This document shows positions 39,814-48,087 of a stretch of 64,000 nucleotides of DNA, one piece after another. The DNA is from Glycomyces luteolus. Its GTDB lineage: Bacteria; Actinomycetota; Actinomycetes; Mycobacteriales; Micromonosporaceae. Where the stretch lies: assembly GCF_027622875.1 (NCBI RefSeq), contig NZ_JAPZVP010000003.1, forward strand, positions 295,818-359,817. Reading direction: 5' to 3'. Below the pieces are notes generated by a model. The model was given only the letters and a program-made list of their open reading frames with translations, was not told the DNA's origin and did not search any database. The position numbers were made by a program, and so were the translations under genes. Position 1 is the first letter of the stretch. Every line of letters starts with the position of its first letter.

Positions 39814-40695
39814 TCACTGCTTCACCGCTCCCGCGACGAGACCCGACTGCCAGTAGCGCTGGAGGAAGAGGAACGCGATCACCAGCGGGATGATCGACAG
39901 CAGCGAACCGGTGATGACCAGCGGGATCAGGTCTCCGCTCGCACCGCCCGCCGCCGCGGCCTGGCCCTGCCAGCGCGCCAGGCCGACAGTGATCGGGTAC
40001 AGCTCAGGGTCGTTGAGCATGATGAGCGGCAGGAAGTAGTTGTTCCAGGTGTGCACCAGGGCGAACAGTAGGACGGTGGCGAAGCCGGGCGCGAGGAGGC
40101 GCAGCACCACCTGGAAGAAGATCCGGAATTCGCTCGCGCCGTCGATGCGGGCGGCCTCCAGGAGGCTGTCGGGCACCGAGGCCTCGACGTAGACGCGCAT
40201 GAGGAGGAGCCCGAAGGGATTCACGAGCGAGGGCAGGATGATCGCCCAGGGCGTGTCCGCGAGGCCGATCTCGCTGAACACCAGGTAGGTCGGGATCGCG
40301 AGGGCGGTGGTGGGGACCATGACCGCGCCGAGCACGATCATGAACATGGTGCGGTTGCCTTTGAAGCGGTACTTCGAGAAGCCGTATCCGGCGAGTGCGG
40401 CCAGGAGCGCGCCGCCGCCCGCGGCGGTGACCGCGTACAGGAGCGTGTTCCACAGCCATTTGAGGAAGACGCCGTCGTCCTGGGTGAGCGTGAGCCTGAT
40501 GTTCTCGAACAGGTGGAAGTCGCCGGAGAACCAGAGGCCGAAGGTGGAGAACAGGTCCTCGCTGGTCTTGCTGGAGGCGACGACGAGCCAGAACAGCGGC
40601 AGCAGGAAGTAGGCCGCGGCGGCGAGCATCCCGATGGTGAGGACGGTGCTGCGCCTGGGCCGCTGGCGGCGCGGTTTGAGGACGGTGGAGGTCAT
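39814..40695 (-). CDS. Carbohydrate ABC transporter permease (MalG type)
   Basis: The 293-residue membrane protein has six helices and the EAA loop EAARIDGASEFRIFFQVVLRL, which contacts the ATPase. It belongs to the MalG/CUT1 branch. It is the last gene of an SBP-permease-permease operon with ATGA overlaps. No ATPase gene is present, as is usual for actinobacterial CUT1 systems that share one MsiK-like ATPase. It imports an oligosaccharide, plausibly an arabino- or xylo-oligosaccharide by context. Confidence 0.93.
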   Translation of the reverse strand: MTSTVLKPRRQRPRRSTVLTIGMLAAAAYFLLPLFWLVVASSKTSEDLFSTFGLWFSGDFHLFENIRLTLTQDDGVFLKWLWNTLLYAVTAAGGGALLAALAGYGFSKYRFKGNRTMFMIVLGAVMVPTTALAIPTYLVFSEIGLADTPWAIILPSLVNPFGLLLMRVYVEASVPDSLLEAARIDGASEFRIFFQVVLRLLAPGFATVLLFALVHTWNNYFLPLIMLNDPELYPITVGLARWQGQAAAAGGASGDLIPLVITGSLLSIIPLVIAFLFLQRYWQSGLVAGAVKQ

Positions 40696-41633
40696 CGCCG
40701 GCTCCTGCGGTTGGTGGCGAACATGAACGCGTACGAGCCGACCAGGATCACGAGGCCGAGCACGAACGAGACGGCGGCGGCGTAGTTGTACTCCTGGCCC
40801 ACGAAAGCGAGGTTGTAGGCATAGAGGTTGGGCGTGTAGGCGGCGTCGATCACGGTGGGCGCCAAGGACTGCATGAGCTGCGGCTCGTTGAAGAGCTGGA
40901 AGGCGCCGATGATGGAGAAGATCATGCAGACGGCGAGCGCGGCTCTGAGCGCCGGGATCTTGATGCTCCAGGCGATGCGCCACTGCCCGGCCCCGTCGAC
41001 CGCGGCGGCCTCGTAGATCTCGGTGGGCACCGAGCGGAGTGCGGCGAAGAGGATCACCATGTTGTAGCCGGTGAACTCCCAGAACACGATGTTGGCGAGG
41101 GAGCCGAGCATGAGGTCGGGTCCGAGGAAGTCGGGCGCGCTGGTGCCGAGCCAGTCGGCGAGTTGCGCGAAGGGCCCGAAGTCGGGTCCGTAGAGGAAGC
41201 CCCACATGAGGGTCGCGATGACGCCGGGGACGGCGTAGGGGACGAAGATGGCAAGCCTGGTGGTCCTTTTCAGACGGACCAGGCCGGTGTCGAGTGCGAG
41301 CGCGAAGGCGAGCGCGGCTACGAGCATGATCGGCACCTGGATGAGGAAGAACAGGCCGACGCGGCCGATGCCGGTCCACAGCTGCTCGTCGCCGAAGGCG
41401 CGGGTGTAGTTCTCGAGGCCGACGAAGACGTTGCCGCCCACGAGCTGTTCGCGGAAGAGGCTGAAGTAGGCGGCGTAGACGAGCGGCAGGGCGAACATCG
41501 CGAGGAACACGATCATGAAGGGGGCCACGAACATGTACCCGGCGAGGGTGCGGCGGTCGCCGCGGCGCTTGCGTCCGGGTCCGCCCGGTGCGCTCTCGGG
41601 CCTGCTGGTGCGGGTTTCGGTCGTCGCGGTCAT
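40692..41633 (-). CDS. Carbohydrate ABC transporter permease (MalF type)
   Basis: The 313-residue membrane protein has an N-terminal R/K-rich cytosolic tail, six helices starting with LAGYMFVAPFMIVFLAMFAL, and the EAA loop EAAAVDGAGQWRIAWSIKIP. It overlaps both neighbours: its start lies inside the solute-binding protein stop region and its stop overlaps the MalG-type start. It forms the import channel with that protein. Confidence 0.93.
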   Translation of the reverse strand: MTATTETRTSRPESAPGGPGRKRRGDRRTLAGYMFVAPFMIVFLAMFALPLVYAAYFSLFREQLVGGNVFVGLENYTRAFGDEQLWTGIGRVGLFFLIQVPIMLVAALAFALALDTGLVRLKRTTRLAIFVPYAVPGVIATLMWGFLYGPDFGPFAQLADWLGTSAPDFLGPDLMLGSLANIVFWEFTGYNMVILFAALRSVPTEIYEAAAVDGAGQWRIAWSIKIPALRAALAVCMIFSIIGAFQLFNEPQLMQSLAPTVIDAAYTPNLYAYNLAFVGQEYNYAAAVSFVLGLVILVGSYAFMFATNRRSRR

Positions 41634-42979
41634 GGCTGCCTCACGGTGAATCCCTGGTACTTCGCGTACTCTTCGATGCGCTGCTGCCATGCCTCCATGG
41701 CGGCGAAGGCGTCGGTCTTCTCGGCCACGGCGGTGCCGACGGTGGCGGTGAAGTCGGCGTAGACCTTGTCCTGGAACGGGGCCCACTGGAAGTCGGGGGC
41801 GACCGTGGTGCCTATCTCGGCGAAGAGGCCGTTCACCTCTTGCCCGCCGTAGAAGTCGAGTTGCTGGCCCGTGAAGGCCGGGTCCTCGAGGATCGCCTTG
41901 GTGGGCGGGTAGAGGAACTGCTCGTTGGCCATGGTGCCGGTCGACGCCGGGTCGGTGTTGATGAACTGGGCGAAGACGGCGGCGGCGATCGGGTTGCGGG
42001 TGGTGGCCATGACCGCGGAGGTCGAGCCGCCCCAGTTGGACGAGACCTGCTGCCCCGCTTCCCATTGCGGGAGCGGGGCGACCCGCCAGAGGCCGGCGGT
42101 GGAGGCCGCGGCGGACTGGAGGAAGGTCGGAGCCCAGGCGGGGGCGATCCAGGTGGCGTACTTGCCCTTGTTGAGGGCCTGGTACCACTGGTCGTTGAAG
42201 TCGGCGTCGACCGAGATGAGGTCCTGTTCGGACAGTTCGCCCCAATAGCGGGCGACTTTCTCCGCCTCGGGCGAGGTGAGGTCGACGTTGAGGTCGGGGC
42301 CTTCGGAGCCGCCGAACGGGTCGGCGCCGGCCTGCCAGAGCATCGCGGCGAAGAACGCGCCCTGCGCGGGCGCGAAGTTCGTCAGGTACACCTCGGGGTC
42401 GGCCTCGTGCAGTGCGGCGGCCGAGGCGGCGAAGTCGTCCCAGGTCGCGGGCACTTCGATGCCGTGGGTTTGGAGGATGTCGTCGCGGTAGAGCATCCCC
42501 ATGGGTCCGGTGTCCTGCGGGATCGCCCAGACCTCGCCGTTCGCGCCGGTCACCTGCGACCACGCGAACTCCACGAACTGGTCGCCGATCTCGCCGGCGC
42601 CGTAGGGCCCCAGGTCGAGCAGGTCCTCGGTGATGACGAACGACGGGATCATCTGGTACTCGAGCTGGGCGATGTCGGGGGCGCCGTTCCCGGCGCGCAG
42701 CGCGGTGCGCAGCTTCGCGTAGTGCGGATTGCCCTGACCGGCGTTCACCACGTCCACAGTGATCTGCGGATAGGCCTCCTGGAAGAGCGCCACCTCTTTC
42801 TCGATGCCCGGCACCCAGGTCCAGAAGTTCAATTCCGTGGGCGTCTGCATGGCCTGGTCGATCTCGGCCTGCGTGACGCTCTTCGGCGGATCCACAGTGT
42901 GCCTGCCGCAGGCGGCGAGCGACAGTGGGCCCGCCAATGCGGCCGCGAGGCCGGTCCTGCGTCTGAATCGGGGAGTCAT
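41630..42979 (-). CDS. Sugar-binding lipoprotein of CUT1 ABC importer
   Basis: The 449-residue protein starts MTPRFRRRTGLAAALAGPLS with lipobox LAAC (Cys24), so it is a membrane-anchored lipoprotein. The mature domain is a family 1 sugar-binding protein (ELNFWTWVPG, DIAQLEYQMIPSF, WAIPQDTGPMGMLYR, GGSTSAVMATT). It overlaps the permease gene. It captures an oligosaccharide outside the cell. The adjacent LacI gene, upstream in the same direction, is the likely regulator. Confidence 0.93.
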   Translation of the reverse strand: MTPRFRRRTGLAAALAGPLSLAACGRHTVDPPKSVTQAEIDQAMQTPTELNFWTWVPGIEKEVALFQEAYPQITVDVVNAGQGNPHYAKLRTALRAGNGAPDIAQLEYQMIPSFVITEDLLDLGPYGAGEIGDQFVEFAWSQVTGANGEVWAIPQDTGPMGMLYRDDILQTHGIEVPATWDDFAASAAALHEADPEVYLTNFAPAQGAFFAAMLWQAGADPFGGSEGPDLNVDLTSPEAEKVARYWGELSEQDLISVDADFNDQWYQALNKGKYATWIAPAWAPTFLQSAAASTAGLWRVAPLPQWEAGQQVSSNWGGSTSAVMATTRNPIAAAVFAQFINTDPASTGTMANEQFLYPPTKAILEDPAFTGQQLDFYGGQEVNGLFAEIGTTVAPDFQWAPFQDKVYADFTATVGTAVAEKTDAFAAMEAWQQRIEEYAKYQGFTVRQP

Positions 42980-43033
42980 CGGGTGGGTCCTTCCTGTTGC
43001 GCGCCAGTGCGAATCAGGATTTGTCCTCTGGCA

Positions 43034-44095
43034 CTACCTTTGGGAGAGGGGTGGAGCGGTCGACGAGCGGACGACGAGTCGGCGGCGCGGTGCGACCGCC
43101 TTCGCCTCCGGCTCGAGTGTCACGGCATCGGGCATGAGCCGCAGGAGCACATCGAGGGCGTAGGCCGCGTCGCCTTCGAAGTCCTGCTGGACGGTGGTCA
43201 GCGGCGGCGAGAGGTAGGCCGCGGCGGGGATGTCGTCGAAGCCGACGAGCGAGACGTCCTCGGGGACGCGCCGCCCGGCCTCGCGAAGCGCCCGGGAGAG
43301 CCCGATCGCGGTGTCGTCGTTGGCGCAGAACACGGCCGTGGCCTCGGGCGGCAGAGCGAGACCGGCCGCGTACCCGCCCGCCGGTGTCCAGTCGCCTTCC
43401 AGCGGCGGGGGCGGTTCGATGCCGCGCGCGCGGTGGGCCTCGGCCCAGCCTTCGAGGCGCTCGCGGCCCTCCCACCAGTCCTGCGGCCCGGCGGCGTGCC
43501 AGACCCGCTCGTGGCCGAGGTCGAGCAGGTGCTCGACGGCTTCGCGGCAGGACGCGGCGGTGCGGCCGCGCGCGAGGGCCACGTTCTCGTCGGGCAGGCC
43601 GGCGGCCCGGCCGAGGCTCACGATCGGGACGCCCGCATCGGGGCGCAGGCGCTCGCCTTCGTCCTTCGGCTCGGAGAGGATGATGCCGTCGACTCCTTGG
43701 GCGAGCAGCCAGTCGATGGACTCCTGGATCGCTCCCGGCTGGCCCTCAGGGGTGTTGGCGACCATGAAGGAGAGCCCGGCGGCGCGGGTGGCGCGCTCCA
43801 GTGCCACGAGCATGGAGGCCGGGCCGTAGAGGGCCGAGCCGAGGGAGACGACGCCGATGCGCTTGAAGCGGCCGGTGATGAGCGCACGGGCGGCGGTGTT
43901 GGGCCGGAAGCCGAGTTCGGCGGCGGCGCGGAGGACCTTCTCGCGCAGCGCTTCGCTGACGTAGCGCTCGTTGTTGACGACGCGGGAGACCGTCTTCTGG
44001 GAGACCCCTGCCAGGCGCGCCACGTCGGTCATGCCGGGCGGTCGGCGCCGGGCATCGCCGTGCGAGGCGTCGTCGGGTGCGGCAGGAGAGGACAT
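43034..44095 (-). CDS. LacI family transcriptional regulator
   Basis: The 353-residue protein has a LacI helix-turn-helix (MTDVARLAGVSQKTVSRVVN, residues about 22-41), the hinge helix AARALITGR and a periplasmic-binding-protein-like sugar-sensing domain (IGVVSLGSALYGP; VFCANDDTAIGLSRAL; VSLVGFDDIPAAAYLSPPLT). It lies 54 bp upstream of the sugar ABC operon. A palindrome 18 bp before its own start suggests autoregulation. It probably represses the importer, and perhaps the nearby GH43 gene, until a sugar binds. Confidence 0.93.
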   Translation of the reverse strand: MSSPAAPDDASHGDARRRPPGMTDVARLAGVSQKTVSRVVNNERYVSEALREKVLRAAAELGFRPNTAARALITGRFKRIGVVSLGSALYGPASMLVALERATRAAGLSFMVANTPEGQPGAIQESIDWLLAQGVDGIILSEPKDEGERLRPDAGVPIVSLGRAAGLPDENVALARGRTAASCREAVEHLLDLGHERVWHAAGPQDWWEGRERLEGWAEAHRARGIEPPPPLEGDWTPAGGYAAGLALPPEATAVFCANDDTAIGLSRALREAGRRVPEDVSLVGFDDIPAAAYLSPPLTTVQQDFEGDAAYALDVLLRLMPDAVTLEPEAKAVAPRRRLVVRSSTAPPLSQR

Positions 44096-44112
44096 TAGGC
44101 TCCAAAGCGAAT

Positions 44113-44128
44113 CTGACTACGTTGTCAG
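44113..44128. promoter_or_regulatory. LacI-type operator
   Basis: CTGACTACGTTGTCAG is a 16-bp palindrome with one mismatched pair around ACGT, close to the TGACAACGTTGTCA form typical of LacI proteins. It lies just upstream of the LacI gene. The 44096-44338 gap holds no coding sequence that I can support. Confidence 0.7.
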
Positions 44129-44338
44129 GCGTAACCTACGCCTCGCTTCGGAGCCCTGTCAAGTCGAGGATCAGATCGTACCCGCCAATTCCGGCAAAGC
44201 GCCATCACGGGAGGACACCCGGATCACGTCGAGCGGAGCCGCAGCGTCGATCCACTGCCCGCCCCCGTGCACCGCTCCAGAATGGAGGTCGGTCCACGAA
44301 GCGCCCTCCGGACGGTCGTATCGAAGAGCGCGACTCCG

Positions 44339-45796
44339 CTAGGTCAAGCGGAACGTGGCATCGGTGCGCTCCTGCGCCGTGGCGACCGGCAGGATGTTGG
44401 CCAGACCGCCCGAGGCGCGGATGAACCGGCCCGGGAAGTTGAACGACTCGAACGACTCCGCGGCGGCGTCGGCCAGCCCGTCGCGCTGGTGGAAGCTCGC
44501 GTCGGCGTCGAACACCGAACCGCCGTCGTCGGCCTCGACCCACAGCTCGTAGTTCTTGTGCCGCAGGTAGCGGCCCGGGAAGTTCGCCGACTCCAGCGAC
44601 ACCGTCCCCGAACCGGCCAGGCCCGGCACGATCCGGAACTGCGAATCGGCCAGCATCGCAACGGAAGTGCCCGCGCGGACCCGGTAGTCGTAGTGGTTCA
44701 GGTAGGCACCGCTCTGCCCGTACAGCGAGAACCGGTACGGCGTGGCGCCGGCCGCGACCGGGATGCCGAAGTCGGGCGTGCCGTCCGCGCGCCAGTAGAC
44801 CTTCTGAATCCTGGTGTGCCGGTTGGGATCGTAGAGCGGATCGCCGCTGATCGCCTTGTAGGGCCGGGCGTGGTAGACGAGAATGTCGCTCTGCCCGTCC
44901 TCCGAGACGGTGAACGAGTTGTGCCCGGGTCCGTACTGACTCGTCGCGTCGCTGCTGCGCAGCACCGGCTGCGCGCTCTTCGTCCACGACGAGGCGTTGA
45001 GCAGGTTCGCACCCGAGGAAGCGGTGAGCAGCCCGACCGCGTAGTTCGCGTCGGTGGCGCTGGCGGAGAAGGTCATGAAGATCCGACCGTTGCGGGTGAT
45101 GACGGCCGGGCCCTCGTTCACCTTGTGCCCGATGGTCTCCCACGAGTTGGTCGGCTTGCTGATGCGCACGGGCGTGCCGGTGATGGTCCAGGGGTTCGTC
45201 ATCGCGGCGAGGTAGAGGCTGGTGCCCGAGCCGAGCTCGGGGTCGCTCTGCGCCCAGCAGAGGTAGCGGGTCGAGCCCTGCGTGAAGGTGGTCGCGTCGA
45301 GCGAGAACGAGTCGCGCGGCGTGACGATGCGGCCCTTCTCGGTCCACGTGCCGCTCATCGGGTTCGCGCTCGCGTTCTCCAGCACGTACATCCGGATGGC
45401 CCACACGTCGTCGGTACGACCGGCGGCGAAGTAGATGTACCACTTGCCGTTCACGTGGTGGATCTCCGGCGCCCAGATGTGCGCGCCCATCTCGCCGCTC
45501 GCGTGCTTGGTCCAGATCGTGGCCTCGGAGGCGGTCGCGAGGCCCTGCAGGGTGGTCGCGCGGCGCAGGATGATGCGGTCGTAGGCCGGGACGCTCGCGG
45601 TGAAGTAGTAGTACCCGTCGGTGTGCCGCCAGATGTGCGGGTCGGCGCGCTGCTGGATGAGCGGGTTGACGTACCGGACGCCGGGGGTGTCGGCGGCCTG
45701 CGCGGCTCCAGCGGCGAACCCGACTCCGGCACTGGACGCGGCGGCGACTCCGGCGGCCTGGAAGAGTCGGCGGCGGCTGAACGGCGGGAACGGCAT
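44339..45796 (-). CDS. Exo-alpha-L-arabinofuranosidase, GH43 with C-terminal CBM42
   Basis: The 485-residue protein carries a Tat signal FSRRRLFQAAG with an AQA cleavage site near residue 35. The GH43 five-bladed propeller follows: NPLIQQRADPHIWRHTDG has the base aspartate, WAPEIHHVNGKWYIYFAA a substrate strand, and NEGPAVITRNG the acid glutamate. A C-terminal AbfB-type CBM42 beta-trefoil starts at about 345 (SLESANFPGRYLRHKNYELW and repeats). The layout equals Streptomyces Araf43A, which removes arabinose from arabinan ends. GGAG precedes the ATG, and several palindromes lie upstream. It acts on plant arabinan or arabinoxylan outside the cell. Confidence 0.93.
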   Translation of the reverse strand: MPFPPFSRRRLFQAAGVAAASSAGVGFAAGAAQAADTPGVRYVNPLIQQRADPHIWRHTDGYYYFTASVPAYDRIILRRATTLQGLATASEATIWTKHASGEMGAHIWAPEIHHVNGKWYIYFAAGRTDDVWAIRMYVLENASANPMSGTWTEKGRIVTPRDSFSLDATTFTQGSTRYLCWAQSDPELGSGTSLYLAAMTNPWTITGTPVRISKPTNSWETIGHKVNEGPAVITRNGRIFMTFSASATDANYAVGLLTASSGANLLNASSWTKSAQPVLRSSDATSQYGPGHNSFTVSEDGQSDILVYHARPYKAISGDPLYDPNRHTRIQKVYWRADGTPDFGIPVAAGATPYRFSLYGQSGAYLNHYDYRVRAGTSVAMLADSQFRIVPGLAGSGTVSLESANFPGRYLRHKNYELWVEADDGGSVFDADASFHQRDGLADAAAESFESFNFPGRFIRASGGLANILPVATAQERTDATFRLT

Positions 45797-45824
45797 GGGA
45801 ACTCCTTGAGGGGATGACCACGGC

Positions 45825-45852
45825 TTGTGATCGATAACAAGACTGACGTCAG
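45825..45852. promoter_or_regulatory. Two palindromes upstream of GH43
   Basis: TTGTGATCGATAACAA (45825-45840) is a 16-bp palindrome with one mismatched pair, a LacI/GntR-like operator form. CTGACGTCAG (45843-45852) is a perfect 10-bp palindrome next to it. Both lie 29-56 bp upstream of the GH43 start. Confidence 0.6.
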
Positions 45853-45869
45853 CCTATGCATACACTCCC

Positions 45870-45889
45870 TCGAAAGTCAACGATTTCGA
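45870..45889. promoter_or_regulatory. TCGAAA-N8-TTTCGA inverted repeat upstream of GH43
   Basis: Perfect 6-bp arms separated by 8 nt. The arms are those of the CGAAA/TTTCG sites at the xylanase and GH62 genes, but the spacing differs, so the same protein may bind only as half sites. Confidence 0.45.
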
Positions 45890-45913
45890 TCCATAGATGT
45901 CGATGCTCGCGGA

Positions 45914-45943
45914 TGTCCGGTGCCTCTCAAGAGGCACCGGACA
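45914..45943 (-). terminator. Hairpin after the aldo/keto reductase gene
   Basis: A perfect 13-bp stem (TGTCCGGTGCCTC and complement) with a TCAA loop, 3 nt beyond the stop of the minus-strand aldo/keto reductase gene. Confidence 0.8.
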
Positions 45944-45946
45944 CGG

Positions 45947-46930
45947 CTACCAGCGGTGGTGGATCTGCGCGCGGATCTTCGCCTCGTAGAGGTCGCGAAC
46001 GGAGGCGAGCGTCGATTCCGGCAGCGGCGCGAGGTCGGCCGCGGCGGCGTTCGCCCTGGCCTGCTCGGGGTTCCGCGCCCCGGGGATCACTGTCGAGACG
46101 CCGGGCTGCTGGATGAGCCAGCGCAGCGCGGTCTGCGCCGGGGTCGCCCCTTCCGGTGCGAGCGAAGCGAACTCGACCGCGGCCTCGACGCCGGTGGCGT
46201 AGTCGACCCCGGAGAAGGTCTCGCCCTGGTCGAAGGCCTCGCCGTGGCGGTTGTAGTTGCGGTGGTCGTTCGCGGCGAACACCGTGTCCGCGGTGTACTT
46301 GCCCGAAAGCAGACCGGACGCGAGCGGCACCCGCGCGATGATCCCGACCCCGGCCGCCTCCGCGGCGGGCAGGACGGCTTCGAGCGGCTTGAGCCGGAAC
46401 GGGTTCAGAATGATCTGCACGCTCGCCGTGCCCGGCCGCGCGATCGCCGTCAGCGCCTCGTCGCAGGTCTCGACGCTCACGCCGTACGCGGCGATCCGGT
46501 CCTCCTCGACGAGGGTGTCGAGCGCCTCGAAGACCGCGTCCGAGGCGTACACCGGGGTGGGCGGGCAGTGGAGCTGCACCAGGTCGAGCCGCTCGACGCC
46601 GAGGTTCACGCGCGACCGGTCGGTCCAGGCCCGGAAGTTGTCGAGGGTGTAGAGCGCCGGGTCCAGCTCGACGCGGCGGCCCATCTTGGTGGCCACCATG
46701 ACCTGCGCGTCCGGCCGTTCCTTCAGGAACCGCCCGATGAGCCGCTCCGAACGGCCGTCGCCGTAGACGTCGGCGGTGTCGAAGAAGGTCACGCCCGCTT
46801 CGACGGCCGCATCGAGGACGGCGAGCGCGTCCTCCTCCTTCACCTCGCCCCAGTCGGCCCCGAGCTGCCAGGTGCCGAGCCCGACCACCGACACCCGCTG
46901 GCCGCTCCTGCCGAATACGCGCTGCTCCAT
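45947..46930 (-). CDS. Aldo/keto reductase
   Basis: The 327-residue TIM-barrel protein has the catalytic tetrad in place: Asp and Tyr in FFDTADVYGDGRSERLIG, Lys in VMVATKMGRR and His in LDLVQLHCPP. The late NADPH-binding segment is VIPGARNPEQARANAAA. It reduces an aldehyde or ketone with NADPH; a sugar substrate is possible given the neighbours but is not shown. It is transcribed toward the GH43 gene but ends in its own hairpin. Confidence 0.92.
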   Translation of the reverse strand: MEQRVFGRSGQRVSVVGLGTWQLGADWGEVKEEDALAVLDAAVEAGVTFFDTADVYGDGRSERLIGRFLKERPDAQVMVATKMGRRVELDPALYTLDNFRAWTDRSRVNLGVERLDLVQLHCPPTPVYASDAVFEALDTLVEEDRIAAYGVSVETCDEALTAIARPGTASVQIILNPFRLKPLEAVLPAAEAAGVGIIARVPLASGLLSGKYTADTVFAANDHRNYNRHGEAFDQGETFSGVDYATGVEAAVEFASLAPEGATPAQTALRWLIQQPGVSTVIPGARNPEQARANAAAADLAPLPESTLASVRDLYEAKIRAQIHHRW

Positions 46931-47043
46931 TGATCCCCCAAGTCGTCGTGTCTTTCGCGGGCCAGTCTAGGACCCGGCGCGCGCCCCGGGAGCGGGGCGC
47001 TCATCGCGAGTGCGGGGCCGCCGGCGCGGGTAGGCTTCCTGCC

Positions 47044-48048
47044 GTGCGCTACTACGTTCAGTTTCCTGCCGGAACCGGTGCATTGGTCGCCGGGTCGATC
47101 GGTTCGTACGTCGACCGGCCGGAGACGGTCTACGCCGACGACAGCTCGCTGATCTTCGAATCGGAGAGCCGGTATTCGCAGGTGGTGCAGATTCCGTTCG
47201 TCAAGAACTCGTTCACCGTGATCGCCGATGTGGTTCGCCGCGATATCGATGAGGGCGTGCTCGAACTCGCGGACAGCCTCCGCTACGACGGTCTCGACAG
47301 CCACGCGGACTCGTTCCGCGTGATGTTCCACGTCGACGGCGAACTCGTCCCCGTCAGCCCCCCCGCGAAGCGCGCGCTCGAAACCGAGATCACCTACGCC
47401 TCGGGCCAGCGCATGGTCGGCCGCGGTTCGGGAGAGGAGTACTGGGTGGTCGGAAGGACCGACTTCGACTACCTGATGCTCTGCCGCCGCCACATCCGCC
47501 CCAAGCGCGCGGCGAAGGCCGCGGGAGCGATCTCGCACGAGTTGTCGTCGCTCCTCGTCGCCGCCTCGAAGCCCGAACCCGACGACGTCTTCCTCGATCC
47601 CTTCGCCGGCTCGGGTTCGTTCACCAATGCCCGGATGTCGTTCCCGGCCAAGCGCATCGTCTATTCGGACTCTGATCTGCCGCGGCTCCGGGAGGATTTC
47701 CCGGCGGCGATCCGAGAAAGCCGCGACATCGAATTCCTCGACGAGGACGCACTGTCGCTCCCCTCGTTCCAGGACCGCGAAGTGGACGTGATCGTCACCG
47801 ATCCTCCGTGGGGCGAATACGAGGAACTGCCGCTCGAACTGCCTGAATTCCTCGACGCGATGGCCCGCTCCTTCGACCGCGTCCTCGCTCCGCGCACCGG
47901 AAGGCTCGTGCTCCTCGTCGCCCGAATGGCAGCCGAAGCAGCCGAGAAGGCCTTGACCGCCAACAACCTCGCGGTCCATTCACTCCACGACATCCTCGTG
48001 AACGGCCACCCCGCCACGGTCCTCGTCGGGGGCCGCGCGTCGGCGTGA
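47044..48048 (+). CDS. TRM11-like RNA methyltransferase
   Basis: The 334-residue protein has an N-terminal THUMP/ferredoxin-like region (RYYVQFPAGTGALVAGSI) and a C-terminal Rossmann methyltransferase. LDPFAGSGSFTNA (near 189) carries the SAM site and VTDPPWGEYEE (near 250) the [DN]PP[YFW] catalytic motif of N2-guanine methyltransferases. It probably methylates an exocyclic amine in RNA, perhaps tRNA. The GTG at 47044 gives the natural N-terminus; there is no Shine-Dalgarno sequence and TAGGCT lies about 10 nt ahead, so a leaderless transcript is likely. Confidence 0.82.
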   Translation: MRYYVQFPAGTGALVAGSIGSYVDRPETVYADDSSLIFESESRYSQVVQIPFVKNSFTVIADVVRRDIDEGVLELADSLRYDGLDSHADSFRVMFHVDGELVPVSPPAKRALETEITYASGQRMVGRGSGEEYWVVGRTDFDYLMLCRRHIRPKRAAKAAGAISHELSSLLVAASKPEPDDVFLDPFAGSGSFTNARMSFPAKRIVYSDSDLPRLREDFPAAIRESRDIEFLDEDALSLPSFQDREVDVIVTDPPWGEYEELPLELPEFLDAMARSFDRVLAPRTGRLVLLVARMAAEAAEKALTANNLAVHSLHDILVNGHPATVLVGGRASA

Positions 48049-48087
48049 CGGCCGGGGTCCTCACGCCCCCTTGCCGACGTGCTTCGG

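Noticed and set aside
42980..43033. Search for a GAAA-N-TTTC operator before the sugar ABC operon
   Set aside because: No matching palindrome was found in the gap, so the importer was not included in the proposed GAAA/TTTC regulon.
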